From: Promethearchaeati archaeon | Lineage (GTDB): Archaea; Asgardarchaeota; Atabeyarchaeia; Atabeyarchaeales; Atabeyarchaeaceae | Assembly (NCBI GenBank): GCA_019058495.1 | Contig: JAHPYV010000003.1 | Location: 1 to 62,717 of the forward strand | Direction of reading: 5' to 3' | DNA: 62,717 bases | Translations under genes and position numbers: made by a program | Shown here: piece after piece, positions 1 through 9,710 of the stretch | Numbering within the stretch: position 1 is the first letter of the stretch | How the letters are laid out: every line of letters starts with the position of its first letter | The notes under the pieces: model-generated | The model's input: the letters and a program-made list of their open reading frames with translations, nothing else | What the model was told of the DNA's origin: nothing | Database searches by the model: none

Positions 1-266
1 GTAAATGTGGGTACGAAGAAAAAGGATGCAATGACTCAGATTCATATGATCTTCGCGAGAATGTTGCGCATTCCCCTAAGGACAAAATAACTATCGTCGA
101 GAAGGACAATAAGAATCTCAACCCAATGCCTACCACGAAAGTGGACTGCCCCAAATGCCATTATAACAAGGCTGTGTACTGGCAGCTTCAAACTAGAGCT
201 GCAGATGAAGGATCCACACTTTTCTTTAGGTGCCTAAAATGCGGACATACATGGCGAGAGTACTGA
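1..266 (+). CDS. tfs: Transcription factor S / RNA polymerase subunit M-like zinc ribbon, C-terminal part (5' truncated by window)
   Basis: Frame 3 translation CGYEEKGC...VDCPKCHYNKAVYWQLQTRAADEGSTLFFRCLKCGHTWREY*, typical TFIIS/RpoM C-terminal zinc ribbon with DE motif. Confidence 0.88.
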   Translation, partial: KCGYEEKGCNDSDSYDLRENVAHSPKDKITIVEKDNKNLNPMPTTKVDCPKCHYNKAVYWQLQTRAADEGSTLFFRCLKCGHTWREY

Positions 267-306
267 ACGGTTCAGTTAGCATGAGGGAACGTTTCAAAGG
301 GGGTCT

Positions 307-645
307 ATGAACGGATTGTTCAGGTTCCGTGATGCACTCATTGAGAAGAGGATTGCTGAGATCTCAAAGGGAGATCGAGTCATAAGGGTCAATGCCCACG
401 TTCTTAAGACGAAGCCATTCATAATAGATGACGGAAGCGGCAGAGCCTTGGTAATCGGTGTCTGTCAATTCAGGGAAGGAAACGCGATTCGTGTTATTGG
501 GAAAGTCACTATCAAGGAAAGCAACGATATGCCCGAAATCGATCCAGTTGTGATTAAGGATATGAGCAAGCTCGATCTGGATCTCTACAATGAATTACTG
601 GATGTCAAAGACCGCTTAACCATCAGGGGAAGAGACGGGAAATAA
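307..645 (+). CDS. OB-fold nucleic acid-binding protein (RPA/RecG-like)
   Basis: 112 aa ORF with OB-like DDGSGRALVIGVCQFREGNAIRVIGKV; located between tfs and pcn. Confidence 0.55.
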   Translation: MNGLFRFRDALIEKRIAEISKGDRVIRVNAHVLKTKPFIIDDGSGRALVIGVCQFREGNAIRVIGKVTIKESNDMPEIDPVVIKDMSKLDLDLYNELLDVKDRLTIRGRDGK

Positions 646-709
646 TTATATGAATGTAACCACAAGATTATTGTAACTCCGAGGATGAATCATAGGTTAC
701 AGTGCTTAA

Positions 710-1477
710 TTGGAGGAATGGCAATTGTTTAAAGCGGTACTTTCAGATGCGAAGTTGTGGCGCTCGATCGTCGAGTCTCTTTCGACTCTTATAGATCAAG
801 CGAATTTTGTCGTCACGACCTCAGCCTTGAAGATGAGAGCAATGGATCCCATTCGTGTAGCGATGGTCGATTTTGAATTATCAAAAGATGCTTTTGAAGA
901 GTATCAATGCAGCGCTGAGATGAAGATGGGGATAAACCTAGAGGAAATGGGCAAAATCATGAGACGAGCTGGTTCTGGCGACTCACTTGAACTAGTGCAT
1001 GATGAGAAGAGTAACAAGTTACTCGTCAGATTTCGTGGGAAATCCATAAGAACATTCAGTTTGTCTTTGCTTGATCTCGGATCCGAAGATTTGCCTACAC
1101 CGCGTGTGGAGTTCAATGTCACTGCCAAGCTAACTACAGAAGCAATTGGAGAAGCGATTAAGGACGCCAGTGTAGTTAGTGATCAAGTTAAGATAATAGT
1201 GAAACCTGAGGCGCTAATGATGCAAGCTTCGGGTGATACCGGAGATGCGTTAGTGGAATTTAGGAAAGGGAGTGAAGCACTACTCGACTTAGAAGTCAAG
1301 GAAGACTCAAATGCGATTTACGCACTGAATTACCTAAACGATATGATGAAAGCTACCTCGATCTCTGAAACAGCAATACTGCAATTCTCAACAAACATGC
1401 CTCTTAGGATAGAACTAAGCATTTCAAGCGGTGGCAGAATAACATATTTCTTGGCTCCGAGACGCGAGGCTGAGTGA
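710..1477 (+). CDS. pcn: DNA polymerase sliding clamp PCNA
   Basis: MEEWQLFKAVLSDAKLWRSIVESLSTLIDQANFVVT..ALKMRAMDPIRVAMVDFEL; C-terminal YFLAPRREAE. Confidence 0.95.
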   Translation: MEEWQLFKAVLSDAKLWRSIVESLSTLIDQANFVVTTSALKMRAMDPIRVAMVDFELSKDAFEEYQCSAEMKMGINLEEMGKIMRRAGSGDSLELVHDEKSNKLLVRFRGKSIRTFSLSLLDLGSEDLPTPRVEFNVTAKLTTEAIGEAIKDASVVSDQVKIIVKPEALMMQASGDTGDALVEFRKGSEALLDLEVKEDSNAIYALNYLNDMMKATSISETAILQFSTNMPLRIELSISSGGRITYFLAPRREAE

Positions 1478-1537
1478 GAATAGGAAAGGGGGATCGTAAA
1501 AGCTCCTATCTTCTTATTCTTAGAAGGCGAAAAGAAC

Positions 1538-2119
1538 TTGTATGCTGAACTCTTTACCGCATGGAAGCGCGAGAAGAACTCAGAAGCTGTACAGCCTCTT
1601 TCCAACGACTTTTTCAAGAAGATTTCAGAATATCTATCAACATTGAAAGAATCACGATCGAACGAGAAAAAGGAGTCCAATATGGATTCTGCAAACAGAC
1701 GCGAGATTGACTACGTCGAATTCATGTTTTCAGATCTACTGAAAATGAGAGCCAGGAAGATAGTCTTGCTCTCCCTAAAAGACTCAGTAGAGGCTCCGCC
1801 TGATCTCATCGAGATTGAGGTCGGGTTAATTAATAGTCTACGTGAACATTTAAAAGAATACAGAGAACAGTGCGCCCAAACGCAGACGACGTTTGAAGCA
1901 AGTGCAGAGAAAACTCATCTTGGAAAGGTACATACTACAACTAGCACGCAAGAGGTCTCTAGCTTGATGTTATTACGTATTCTTCAACCTATTCCTAAGC
2001 TGGTTGGCGTTGATTTGGACGAGTATGGACCATTCCAACCAGAGGACATCGTTTCTCTTCCGCGGGAAAATGCGTTGGTTCTAATAGCACGTGGCGCTGC
2101 ATCTGAAGTAAAGCCCTAA
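1538..2119 (+). CDS. GINS complex subunit (Gins51/15-like)
   Basis: Helical N-terminus plus C-terminal VRILQPIPKLVGVDLDEYGPFQPEDIVSLPRENALVLIARGAA-type B domain; follows pcn as in many archaea. Confidence 0.82.
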   Translation: MYAELFTAWKREKNSEAVQPLSNDFFKKISEYLSTLKESRSNEKKESNMDSANRREIDYVEFMFSDLLKMRARKIVLLSLKDSVEAPPDLIEIEVGLINSLREHLKEYREQCAQTQTTFEASAEKTHLGKVHTTTSTQEVSSLMLLRILQPIPKLVGVDLDEYGPFQPEDIVSLPRENALVLIARGAASEVKP

Positions 2120-2152
2120 TATCGCAACCAACTGGAGGAAACTGGCTTTAAC

Positions 2153-2794
2153 TTGACTGGGAACCCGGGTGAGTCATTTAATATTCGGACGGACAGAGAA
2201 GTATATTCCCCGAATGATGACTCATTTCTGCTCGGAGATTGTATGAGAGTCGATGAAGGTAGTCATGTCTTAGACATGGGAACCGGCACGGGAATTCTTG
2301 CCATCAAAGCAGTTTTGCTTGGAGCGTCAAGAGTTCTAGCAATAGACATCAATCCTTATGCATCAAGATGCGCGTTGAGAAATATAGCGTCGAATGGCCT
2401 ACGATGTCAGGTCAGCGTGCTAACGGGCAACTTGTTTTCTCCACTCCGAGAGAATGCCATGTTTGATGTCATTCTGTTTAATCCTCCTTATTTGCAGACA
2501 AACTCAACAGAATATGGAAAAGGCTGGCTCGAAAAATCGTGGGCCGGCGGACCAAATGGCAGGACACTAATAAACAGGTTTTTAGACTATCTCCCAGCTC
2601 ATTTAAAAAGGGAAGGAATTGTTTTCATATTAAATCCCTCAAGAGGCATAAAGGCGACAATCAGAAGACTAAGAAAGATAGGAATGGATGTATCGATCGT
2701 GGCCAAGAAGAAACTATTCTTCGAGGAACTTGTTGTTCTATCGGCGAGGCATAACACGCCCACAAATTCCTTAGGGAGGCCAATCAGAGATTAA
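2153..2794 (+). CDS. HemK/PrmC-like class I methyltransferase
   Basis: SAM motif VLDMGTGTGILAI and catalytic NPPYLQ. Confidence 0.88.
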   Translation: MTGNPGESFNIRTDREVYSPNDDSFLLGDCMRVDEGSHVLDMGTGTGILAIKAVLLGASRVLAIDINPYASRCALRNIASNGLRCQVSVLTGNLFSPLRENAMFDVILFNPPYLQTNSTEYGKGWLEKSWAGGPNGRTLINRFLDYLPAHLKREGIVFILNPSRGIKATIRRLRKIGMDVSIVAKKKLFFEELVVLSARHNTPTNSLGRPIRD

Positions 2795-3614
2795 TCTGCT
2801 CAAAGATGACGTCTGATAGTCTAGCAATTGAATCTGCTGGTAAGTCCCTTATCCTTTCATCCTTCACTCTCGCATCTTCAATTATACTGAGGGCATCAAC
2901 GCCCTTTAATTCGTTTAACTTGATAAATCGCTTGAGGACCTTCCTAAGGTACTGGTTTCTATAAGGAAACAGTTCCCTCAATACTCTGAAGAAGAATTTT
3001 TCGTCTTCGACATGAAAAGGCGGTGGTCTGCGTCTTAGCTTGATTATGGCAGAGTCGACGGATGGAACTGGATAGAATGCATCCCTTGGTATCGTATCCA
3101 AGATCTCTGCTTCGGCTCTATAGTACACATTGACGCTGAGCCGACTGTAATCTCTAGACCCAGGCAGTGCGATCATCCTTCTGGCAAAGTCGATTTGGTA
3201 GGTAAGAATGGCTACTTCAAATTCAAATTCAAGGATCCTGAATGTAATCTGCGAGGATATGCTGTAAGGGATATTCGAGATTATCTTATCGACTTTTTGC
3301 AAAGTGAATGATAACGCATTCGCTCTTATTAACGAAAGATTAGTCATCTCTCTGAATCTTGGTTTTAGTAGTCTAACAAGTCTTTGATCGATTTCGACGG
3401 TAACGAGCTTGATGCCTCTGCCTGCTATTGTTTCTGTTAGTGCGCCAAGGCCAGCTCCTATCTCAAGAACAAGATCGTTGGGTTTCAGATCAGCGTAGTT
3501 GACTTGCCGCTCTGCAACGCTTGGGTCTACTATGAAATGCTGTCCTTTTTTCTTGGTGGGTCTGATTCTGTTATTGCGCAGAATCTCGTGGGCGTGGAAT
3601 GCATTAACTTGCAT
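2784..3614 (-). CDS. ksgA: 16S rRNA dimethyladenosine transferase KsgA/Dim1
   Basis: KKGQHFIVDPSV...VLEIGAGLGALTETIA...ISNIPYSISSQI. Confidence 0.95.
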   Translation of the reverse strand: MQVNAFHAHEILRNNRIRPTKKKGQHFIVDPSVAERQVNYADLKPNDLVLEIGAGLGALTETIAGRGIKLVTVEIDQRLVRLLKPRFREMTNLSLIRANALSFTLQKVDKIISNIPYSISSQITFRILEFEFEVAILTYQIDFARRMIALPGSRDYSRLSVNVYYRAEAEILDTIPRDAFYPVPSVDSAIIKLRRRPPPFHVEDEKFFFRVLRELFPYRNQYLRKVLKRFIKLNELKGVDALSIIEDARVKDERIRDLPADSIARLSDVIFEQINL

Positions 3615-3645
3615 TACTTTCTCATCAAAACATTTCTTCAGGGTA

Positions 3646-4227
3646 TTATTGCTGAGGAGACTTGGGCTTCCATGTGAAGACCTGGTACTTATCCTCGTTT
3701 TGAAACTCCATCAGTATCCTCTTCACAATTACTTTTCTAGGGTCTTGAATACGGACCCGTTGAACCAGATCTTCAAAACTTGAGAATGGCTTCTTCTTTC
3801 TCTCATCCAGTATTTCCCACATCGTTTTCTTTCCAATACCCGGAAGTAGCTGCAACTGATGAAGTCTGGTAGTGATAGGGCCTGCTGTATTGAAGAATCT
3901 CACGAACCTTGCTTCACCCGCGCTAATTATGTTCTCAATGACGAATGGCAATTCATTCCTAGCAGAGGCGGTCAAATCACCGTATTGGATCCGACCTTTA
4001 ACGTGATCGATTTTGTCGCTACCATTCTTGCCTATGGTTAATCTTTCCCTTGGGGAGAACTGCGTGTCTCTTCTAGGGATGAGCTCCAGAAGTGTGAAAA
4101 ACGACTCTCCGACAGCTTGCACGAGTTCCTCTCGCTGATATGTCATTCTCATTTCCGCTGGGCGACCCTGAGGTAGGTAGTCAAGAACATATGCGATCTC
4201 CTCGAATCTCCTAGTGGTGGAATACAT
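3646..4227 (-). CDS. DUF655-family helix-hairpin-helix nucleic acid-binding protein
   Basis: ITTRLHQLQLLPGIGKKTMWEILDERKKKPFSSFEDL HhH motif; upstream of ksgA. Confidence 0.8.
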   Translation of the reverse strand: MYSTTRRFEEIAYVLDYLPQGRPAEMRMTYQREELVQAVGESFFTLLELIPRRDTQFSPRERLTIGKNGSDKIDHVKGRIQYGDLTASARNELPFVIENIISAGEARFVRFFNTAGPITTRLHQLQLLPGIGKKTMWEILDERKKKPFSSFEDLVQRVRIQDPRKVIVKRILMEFQNEDKYQVFTWKPKSPQQ

Positions 4228-4265
4228 TTCCGTCCCCCCGGGTCCCTCCAGTGGCTTCGGATCCT

Positions 4266-4607
4266 CTAACTTGAAAGTGCTTTCTTAATCCTATCAAGTA
4301 TCTCTTTCTGTTGTTCCTGATTTACGACGCTTTCCTTTACCCCTACAAGAAAAGCTCTCAACTCCCCAAGTGAGCTGGGGACGCAATTAACTATCTGGAT
4401 GGCTGTGTCAAGATCTAAGTTGAAGTCTGTCTTCAGCTCTTCGACTAGCTTTCTTGCTTTGTCAGCAGGAAGCTGAGAGAACTTTATGGCATAGTCGAGT
4501 GTAACCCTCTGGATATAACTTAGTTCGCCTCGCTTCTCGTTCTCTTTTAATGTCTCCTGAACCTCTTCCAGTGTTATCGACCTTTCTTCAAGCACTTCTT
4601 TGGGCAA
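4266..4607 (-). CDS. rpo4: RNA polymerase subunit Rpo4 (RpoF)
   Basis: 113 aa; RPB4-like ITLEEVQETLKENEKRGELSYIQRVTLDYAIKFSQL; in L21e-Rpo4-DUF655-KsgA order. Confidence 0.85.
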   Translation of the reverse strand: MPKEVLEERSITLEEVQETLKENEKRGELSYIQRVTLDYAIKFSQLPADKARKLVEELKTDFNLDLDTAIQIVNCVPSSLGELRAFLVGVKESVVNQEQQKEILDRIKKALSS

Positions 4608-4620
4608 AAGAATTCCTCCT

Positions 4621-4911
4621 CTATCTATGAGGAACTAAATGTTCAGGTCTAACGATGAGCTGTTTCTCAGCATTACCATTGTTCACCAGCACGACGTACG
4701 CTCGTCCTCTCCTCTCCTTGATTCTACCCACTTTGCCGTGGAATCTCTTGTGGGGTTGCCCCTTGGGCACGCTTGAATCGATTATTATATCAACCTGTTC
4801 TCCTGGCTTGTACTCGCGAAGTAACCTCCCCAGCGGAGTCATACCCTTGCTTCGCGTGTGTTTTCGCAATAGGTGTCTCGTACCAGTCTTGTAGCCTCTC
4901 GAGCCTTTCAT
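4621..4911 (-). CDS. rpl21e: Ribosomal protein L21e
   Basis: MKGSRGYKTGTRHLLRKHTRSKGMTPLGRLLREYKPGEQVDIIID. Confidence 0.96.
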   Translation of the reverse strand: MKGSRGYKTGTRHLLRKHTRSKGMTPLGRLLREYKPGEQVDIIIDSSVPKGQPHKRFHGKVGRIKERRGRAYVVLVNNGNAEKQLIVRPEHLVPHR

Positions 4912-5039
4912 GAGATAACTACCTCAAAGTCCGACTATGAAGGTCATCGGGTCAGAGAGTTGTCTCTACGACCAAGCGCCGATATTGGCTTTCTATATTT
5001 CAGTCTTCCGATATTTTGCCTCATAAATAAGAATATCAT

Positions 5040-6380
5040 CTATATAAACTGATCAGCTACATCGATTACGTCGAGCTCACTGCACTCCGCTTTTGTGTTC
5101 AGAATCTCTGAGAAGCTGGGCGTTGTCCTGTCATTGTCTCCGGTCACGAGTTCCTTGACGTATAGTCCTCCCTGGCTTCTTATTGTTGCTTCCATCTTGT
5201 TTGGAGATATCATTCTAATCTGGAGTCCATGAACCTTCTTTACTCTGATCTTATCAGCTCTCCTATGAAGGACTCTCAAAGGTGTTCTCTGCTTTATCAT
5301 TGCGCCAGTTAGCTCAGCGATTAATCTCTTGATGTCATCTTCGCCAATTTCTCTCTCAACACTCACCATGACTCTATAAGTCTTTTCGGTCGTCGTGGCC
5401 ATTGTTTTTATTCTTCTTAGATCTTCGCGTGAAGAAACCTTGAGTTCAGAAACCTCTATGCGTCCTTCAGAATTGCTACGGATTTTCTCGGCGACACTTG
5501 ACAAGTCGATTAATCTCTTTCTGGGCTCTTTTATCTCAATTATGAAGGGACGCCCACTTCCAAGCATTCTGGCGTCCACATCCTCTCTGCCTGCACCATG
5601 GAATTTGCATTCCACCCCGAACGTTTCCTCGAGAAACGGCTTCGACACGAAGTCCTGAACTGAATATTCATACATTCTCCCTGACCAATTACAGTTTGGA
5701 CAGCCGGAACCTCCGCACTTTCTACACAGCCACGTTGCTTGAGGAATACCTCTGACAAGTTTCTTGTACCGACCTCTAATGAATAATGGATTTGATTGCA
5801 CGGTGGCGTTCCGACCGAAAGGATCAATTGATATCGTGACGTCTGGTGACTTGAAGTCAGGCTCCTTTCCAGTCAGATCCTTTAATCTCTTCCCAACCTC
5901 CCTGTTTATCTCGCGCTTTAAGGCCTCGCACCACTCAGAACCTGCTTTGCTCCTTACTTCGTCCTCTCGTTCAGCAATCTCGGCGGGTATCAGAGAACCA
6001 ACCAGAAACGTCCCGAACTCTAGATCAGCTAGTGATTCTTTAGCTATTCTGGCCAAATCGTCCAAGCTCTCTAGAAGGTCAGAGCACACAAAACATTTCT
6101 CCCCCAGTGTTTCCACAATGACTCCTAGTTTCTTCAATGTCTTCGAAGCGGGTTCATAGTTACCCTTGGTCGCCAAGGTCTTCAATATCGTGGTAGCTTC
6201 GGCAACGTTGTTTTCGCTCTCAACCAAGAAATGACTCCACATGATCAGGACATTCTTGAGAGCTCTACCACGTGATTTGTTGTCCAAGCCAACTCCTAGT
6301 AGCGCGAATTGCCTGCCAAGACAATTATCACAAAGAGGGTAATTCTCTAGCAGGTTCAATGCTTTCTCAACGATCTCCAT
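5040..6380 (-). CDS. pus10: tRNA pseudouridine(54/55) synthase Pus10
   Basis: CDNCLGRQFALLG N-terminal Zn module; GAGREDVDARMLGSGRPFIIEIKEPRKR. Confidence 0.93.
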   Translation of the reverse strand: MEIVEKALNLLENYPLCDNCLGRQFALLGVGLDNKSRGRALKNVLIMWSHFLVESENNVAEATTILKTLATKGNYEPASKTLKKLGVIVETLGEKCFVCSDLLESLDDLARIAKESLADLEFGTFLVGSLIPAEIAEREDEVRSKAGSEWCEALKREINREVGKRLKDLTGKEPDFKSPDVTISIDPFGRNATVQSNPLFIRGRYKKLVRGIPQATWLCRKCGGSGCPNCNWSGRMYEYSVQDFVSKPFLEETFGVECKFHGAGREDVDARMLGSGRPFIIEIKEPRKRLIDLSSVAEKIRSNSEGRIEVSELKVSSREDLRRIKTMATTTEKTYRVMVSVEREIGEDDIKRLIAELTGAMIKQRTPLRVLHRRADKIRVKKVHGLQIRMISPNKMEATIRSQGGLYVKELVTGDNDRTTPSFSEILNTKAECSELDVIDVADQFI

Positions 6381-6390
6381 TTCAAGTCAC

Positions 6391-7017
6391 CTAAGTTTGT
6401 CTTCCCATGCCATCTGTTGATTCAATGGATTGCTCGTGTTGCCTGTCGATCTCATTGTTTATCAATAGAATCGTTTTTTCCACCTCATAATCGGCTCTGA
6501 CTCGGAGAGGAGTGCTAGGATCCAATCTGAACATACTAATGATCTCTTGGAGACTTATTTCAGAGTTCAAAGTGGAGATGAATATTGTTCTTTCAATAAA
6601 CTTGATCATTCTTAAGTCTAATCCTTCTTGACTTCGATATAACGAAAATGAATTCTCTTTACCCCCAATGCAAGACAACAAGTCTTTCCTGAATATGGTT
6701 ATCCCCGGGGAAGAAACTTCGTCCTGTGTAACGTTGTTCGAGAATAGTTTCCTGGCAGACATTGACAAGAGTATTGATATTGACCTTTCATTCGGTCCCA
6801 TGTACCTGAGCTTTTCGCCCTCAATTTTTATCAGTTTGCCACCTTGGTCCAAAGGACACAGAATTAGGTTTGAATCCCTTCTCAATCCGTACGACGTAAA
6901 AAGAGAGGAACGCACGCAATTAACTACTACGAGGGCTTCTCGATTTAGGGTACCTCTATCTATTTCCTGTCTACCTATCTCTGGGAATCTTGACATAAAC
7001 AAAATAAAATGTCTCAA
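6391..7017 (-). CDS. trmY: TrmY-like tRNA pseudouridine(54) N1-methyltransferase (SPOUT), possibly with degenerate SAM-binding region
   Basis: CVRSSLFTSYGLRRDSNLIL and IKIEGEKLRYMGPNERSISILL, SSPGITIFRKDL match TrmY signature blocks from memory; adjacent to pus10. Confidence 0.72.
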   Translation of the reverse strand: MRHFILFMSRFPEIGRQEIDRGTLNREALVVVNCVRSSLFTSYGLRRDSNLILCPLDQGGKLIKIEGEKLRYMGPNERSISILLSMSARKLFSNNVTQDEVSSPGITIFRKDLLSCIGGKENSFSLYRSQEGLDLRMIKFIERTIFISTLNSEISLQEIISMFRLDPSTPLRVRADYEVEKTILLINNEIDRQHEQSIESTDGMGRQT

Positions 7018-8471
7018 CTTCGTACATCCTTTGCAAAGCGCTGACCTTTCAGAAGTTCGGGTGGAATCCCCGGGATTCTAGGTGTTCCTCTTCCTCGTCC
7101 AAATTGCTTCATCATTTTCTGGGAAGCAAAGAATTGTTTGAGTAGTTCCTTAACATCCTTTGGGGTTGTTCCAGATCCTCTGGCGATTCGAGTTACTCGT
7201 GAGCCGCTTATTATTTTTGGGTCATTCAGTTCTTTTCTTGTCATGGATTGCATTGCCGCCTTCCACTTTTCCATTTTCATTTCTGCCAACTCTTGCGCTT
7301 CCTTCGGAAGTTTTGGACCGAGTCCCATGTATCCGATAATTTTGTCCAAAGTTCCGACCTTGCTGAAGCTTTTCATCTGATCGTAGAAGTCCAACAGAGT
7401 GAATTTGCCCTTCAGGAGAGTCTGTACTTGCTCCTTTGTTGGGACGACTTCTGCTTCTCTAACCTTTTCCACCAGTCCCTCTATGTCTGGAATGCCTAAG
7501 AGTCTCCCAACGAAACCTGGCGGGTTGAATTTCTCAAGATCGTCCATCTTTTCCCCGGTGCCAATGAATTTTATTGGTACTCCGATTGCTGCCACAGCCG
7601 AGAGAGCTCCTCCTCCCTTGGCAGATCCGTCGAGTTTGGTTACGAGGATAGAACCTATTTCAGTGTTCTCCTTGAAAATCTTAGCATGTGCCGCTGCTTG
7701 CTGTCCGACGGTTCCATCAAGAACAAGGATAACCTCGTCTGGTTTGATTGCTTGAACGATCTGCTTCATTTCTTTCATGAGCGAATTCTCTTCTTTATGT
7801 CTGCCAGCAGTGTCAACTAGAATCACTTGGTAGTCTTGTTCTCTGAAGCTCGAAACGCCTTCTTTAATCAGTTTTATCGAGTCCTTCGCATTTGGATTAC
7901 CGTATATCGGGACGCCAATCTGATTAGTGATCTGTTCAAGTTGCTTGTACGCCCCTAGACGGAAAGTATCTCCAGCTACGACCGCGGTCTTATGCCCTTT
8001 TCCACTAAGGTATTTTGCCAACTTTCCTACCGATGTCGTCTTGCCGGATCCTTGAATGCCCACTAAGACAATTACGTTGGACTTGTCAGGAGGAAGTTCG
8101 AGCGGAACGTTCTTCTCTCCTAGTATTCTGGTAAGCTCGTCGTATACGACCTTAATTATCTGTTCACGTCTAGTTATGCCTGGGGGAAGTTTCTCGGACA
8201 CGACCTTGTCTTCAATCCTTTTGGATAGCTCAAATACTAGCTGGACATTTACATCTGATTGAAGTAATGCTCGCTGAATGTCTCTAGTCAGTTCCTTTAT
8301 TGCTCTCTCGTCGACTACTGCTGATCCAGAGACTTTTTTCAACGCTGTATGAAGAGCCTCTCCGAGTTTTTGAAAGACTGACAAAAACTTTCCCTCATAT
8401 CCTATGGTTGGATGATCAGTCAACTTCATCTGCAGTTTAGCTCTGTTGGAGCCTTGGCACTTAGGACCCAC
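7014..8471 (-). CDS. srp54: Signal recognition particle GTPase SRP54/Ffh
   Basis: VGIQGSGKTTSVGKLAKYL, DTAGRHKEE, TKLDGSAKGG, M-domain. Confidence 0.97.
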   Translation of the reverse strand: MGPKCQGSNRAKLQMKLTDHPTIGYEGKFLSVFQKLGEALHTALKKVSGSAVVDERAIKELTRDIQRALLQSDVNVQLVFELSKRIEDKVVSEKLPPGITRREQIIKVVYDELTRILGEKNVPLELPPDKSNVIVLVGIQGSGKTTSVGKLAKYLSGKGHKTAVVAGDTFRLGAYKQLEQITNQIGVPIYGNPNAKDSIKLIKEGVSSFREQDYQVILVDTAGRHKEENSLMKEMKQIVQAIKPDEVILVLDGTVGQQAAAHAKIFKENTEIGSILVTKLDGSAKGGGALSAVAAIGVPIKFIGTGEKMDDLEKFNPPGFVGRLLGIPDIEGLVEKVREAEVVPTKEQVQTLLKGKFTLLDFYDQMKSFSKVGTLDKIIGYMGLGPKLPKEAQELAEMKMEKWKAAMQSMTRKELNDPKIISGSRVTRIARGSGTTPKDVKELLKQFFASQKMMKQFGRGRGTPRIPGIPPELLKGQRFAKDVRS

Positions 8472-8580
8472 AAAAGATCACGTTCATGCTTTTGGGGCTC
8501 ATCACTATTTTGGGCGTAGCCACAGCCAAAACGGCTGTCTCAAGTATACCTGTCTAAATATAAGATAGAACATATATTAT

Positions 8581-8997
8581 TTGTGTGGGGTGAATTGTTT
8601 GAGCAGTCCAACTGACTTCCTTTTTGACAAGTCCATGGAGGAGCGGATAGGCAAATTACTTGAGAAGATTTCTTATGACATTGATCTAGAAGCCATCGCC
8701 CTCATATCAAGAGAAGGCCGTCGGGTTGCCTTTTTTGCACGGAAGGAAGTTGATCCTGATTTACTATCTGCCTTGTCCGCAGCGTTGCTCAGTATGGGCG
8801 AGATGAGCGTTCAGAAGATGGAGCAATCACCGTTACTGGAAGTAATCGTCAGAGGTGCAGGTGGTTACACCATTCTTACAAGCGCAGGACCAAGGCTCTT
8901 GCTCATAGGTGCCGGTTCCGAGGAATCAAACTTGGGGCTGGTTATTCGTATCCTGAGAGAATATGCGAAGAAGATTGAAGAGGTTCTCGAAGAATAG
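8581..8997 (+). CDS. Roadblock/LC7 domain protein
   Basis: IDLEAIALISREGRRVAFF...LSAALLSMGEMSVQKMEQ...ILTSAGPRLLLIGAGSEESNLGLVIRIL. Confidence 0.8.
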   Translation: MCGVNCLSSPTDFLFDKSMEERIGKLLEKISYDIDLEAIALISREGRRVAFFARKEVDPDLLSALSAALLSMGEMSVQKMEQSPLLEVIVRGAGGYTILTSAGPRLLLIGAGSEESNLGLVIRILREYAKKIEEVLEE

Positions 8998-9044
8998 TGA
9001 CATTGACACCTGTTCTAGAATTATGAACCAGTCCATGATGGCCC

Positions 9045-9449
9045 TTAGCCTTTGAGACGCATAACTTTCTTCTTCCCCAATACATCCCAGTACTCTACTT
9101 GGTTTCCTACCTCCAGGGTCCCTCCCACTTCAACATCAGCTTTTTCGACTTCAAAGTTCTGAAATGTCTCCATGTCCATTAGCATTAGAGAGTTTTGAGA
9201 GACTGAAATGACTTGAGCTGTCCGCTTATCAATAATGGGGACATCGACTCTGGAGTCCACAGGCAGCACTAAAGGCTTCTTTTGATTCGTGAAGATGCTA
9301 ATGGCAACGATGTGCGCTTTTGCATGACCGTGTTTTCCGGTTTTCCCTTTTTCGATGCTGACTATCCTGCATGGTTCTCCGTCGATGATCACATAATTCC
9401 CTTCCTTCAGACTGCCAGCATCAACTGGTTTTTTGCTCAACCATGTCAC
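9045..9449 (-). CDS. eif5A: Translation initiation factor aIF5A
   Basis: VDAGSLKEGNYVIIDGEPCRIVSIEKGKTGKHGHAKAHIVAISIF with hypusination loop. Confidence 0.97.
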   Translation of the reverse strand: MTWLSKKPVDAGSLKEGNYVIIDGEPCRIVSIEKGKTGKHGHAKAHIVAISIFTNQKKPLVLPVDSRVDVPIIDKRTAQVISVSQNSLMLMDMETFQNFEVEKADVEVGGTLEVGNQVEYWDVLGKKKVMRLKG

Positions 9450-9710
9450 ATCCTTGAATAGATTAGTGAACAGAATTGAATACTAGCCGTATTGTCAATG
9501 GGTTAGAAGTGACAACCTTCTTAAGAGTTTCGCCTTGGCTTGCGTTGATTCCACCAAAGAATCCAACTCAGTCGTTGTGAGCAAGTAATATAAGTATGGG
9601 TTTGGGTCTTTAGGAAGGCGAAGAGAATATTAATAGGCTCGCTGTTTTTTGAGATTCTAGGCGAATTGCCAAGTCTCAGTGTCATGACCGACCTCGGGTG
9701 ATTCTGCATC

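Noticed and set aside
904-1128. Antisense ORFs opposite pcn, srp54, pus10, sucC, cdc48 and other genes
   Set aside because: Shadow ORFs opposite strongly conserved coding sequences; no recognisable domains.
8510-8536. Hairpin ACAGCC-AAAAC-GGCTGT between srp54 and the Roadblock gene
   Set aside because: Short stem in a divergent promoter region; too weak to claim function.
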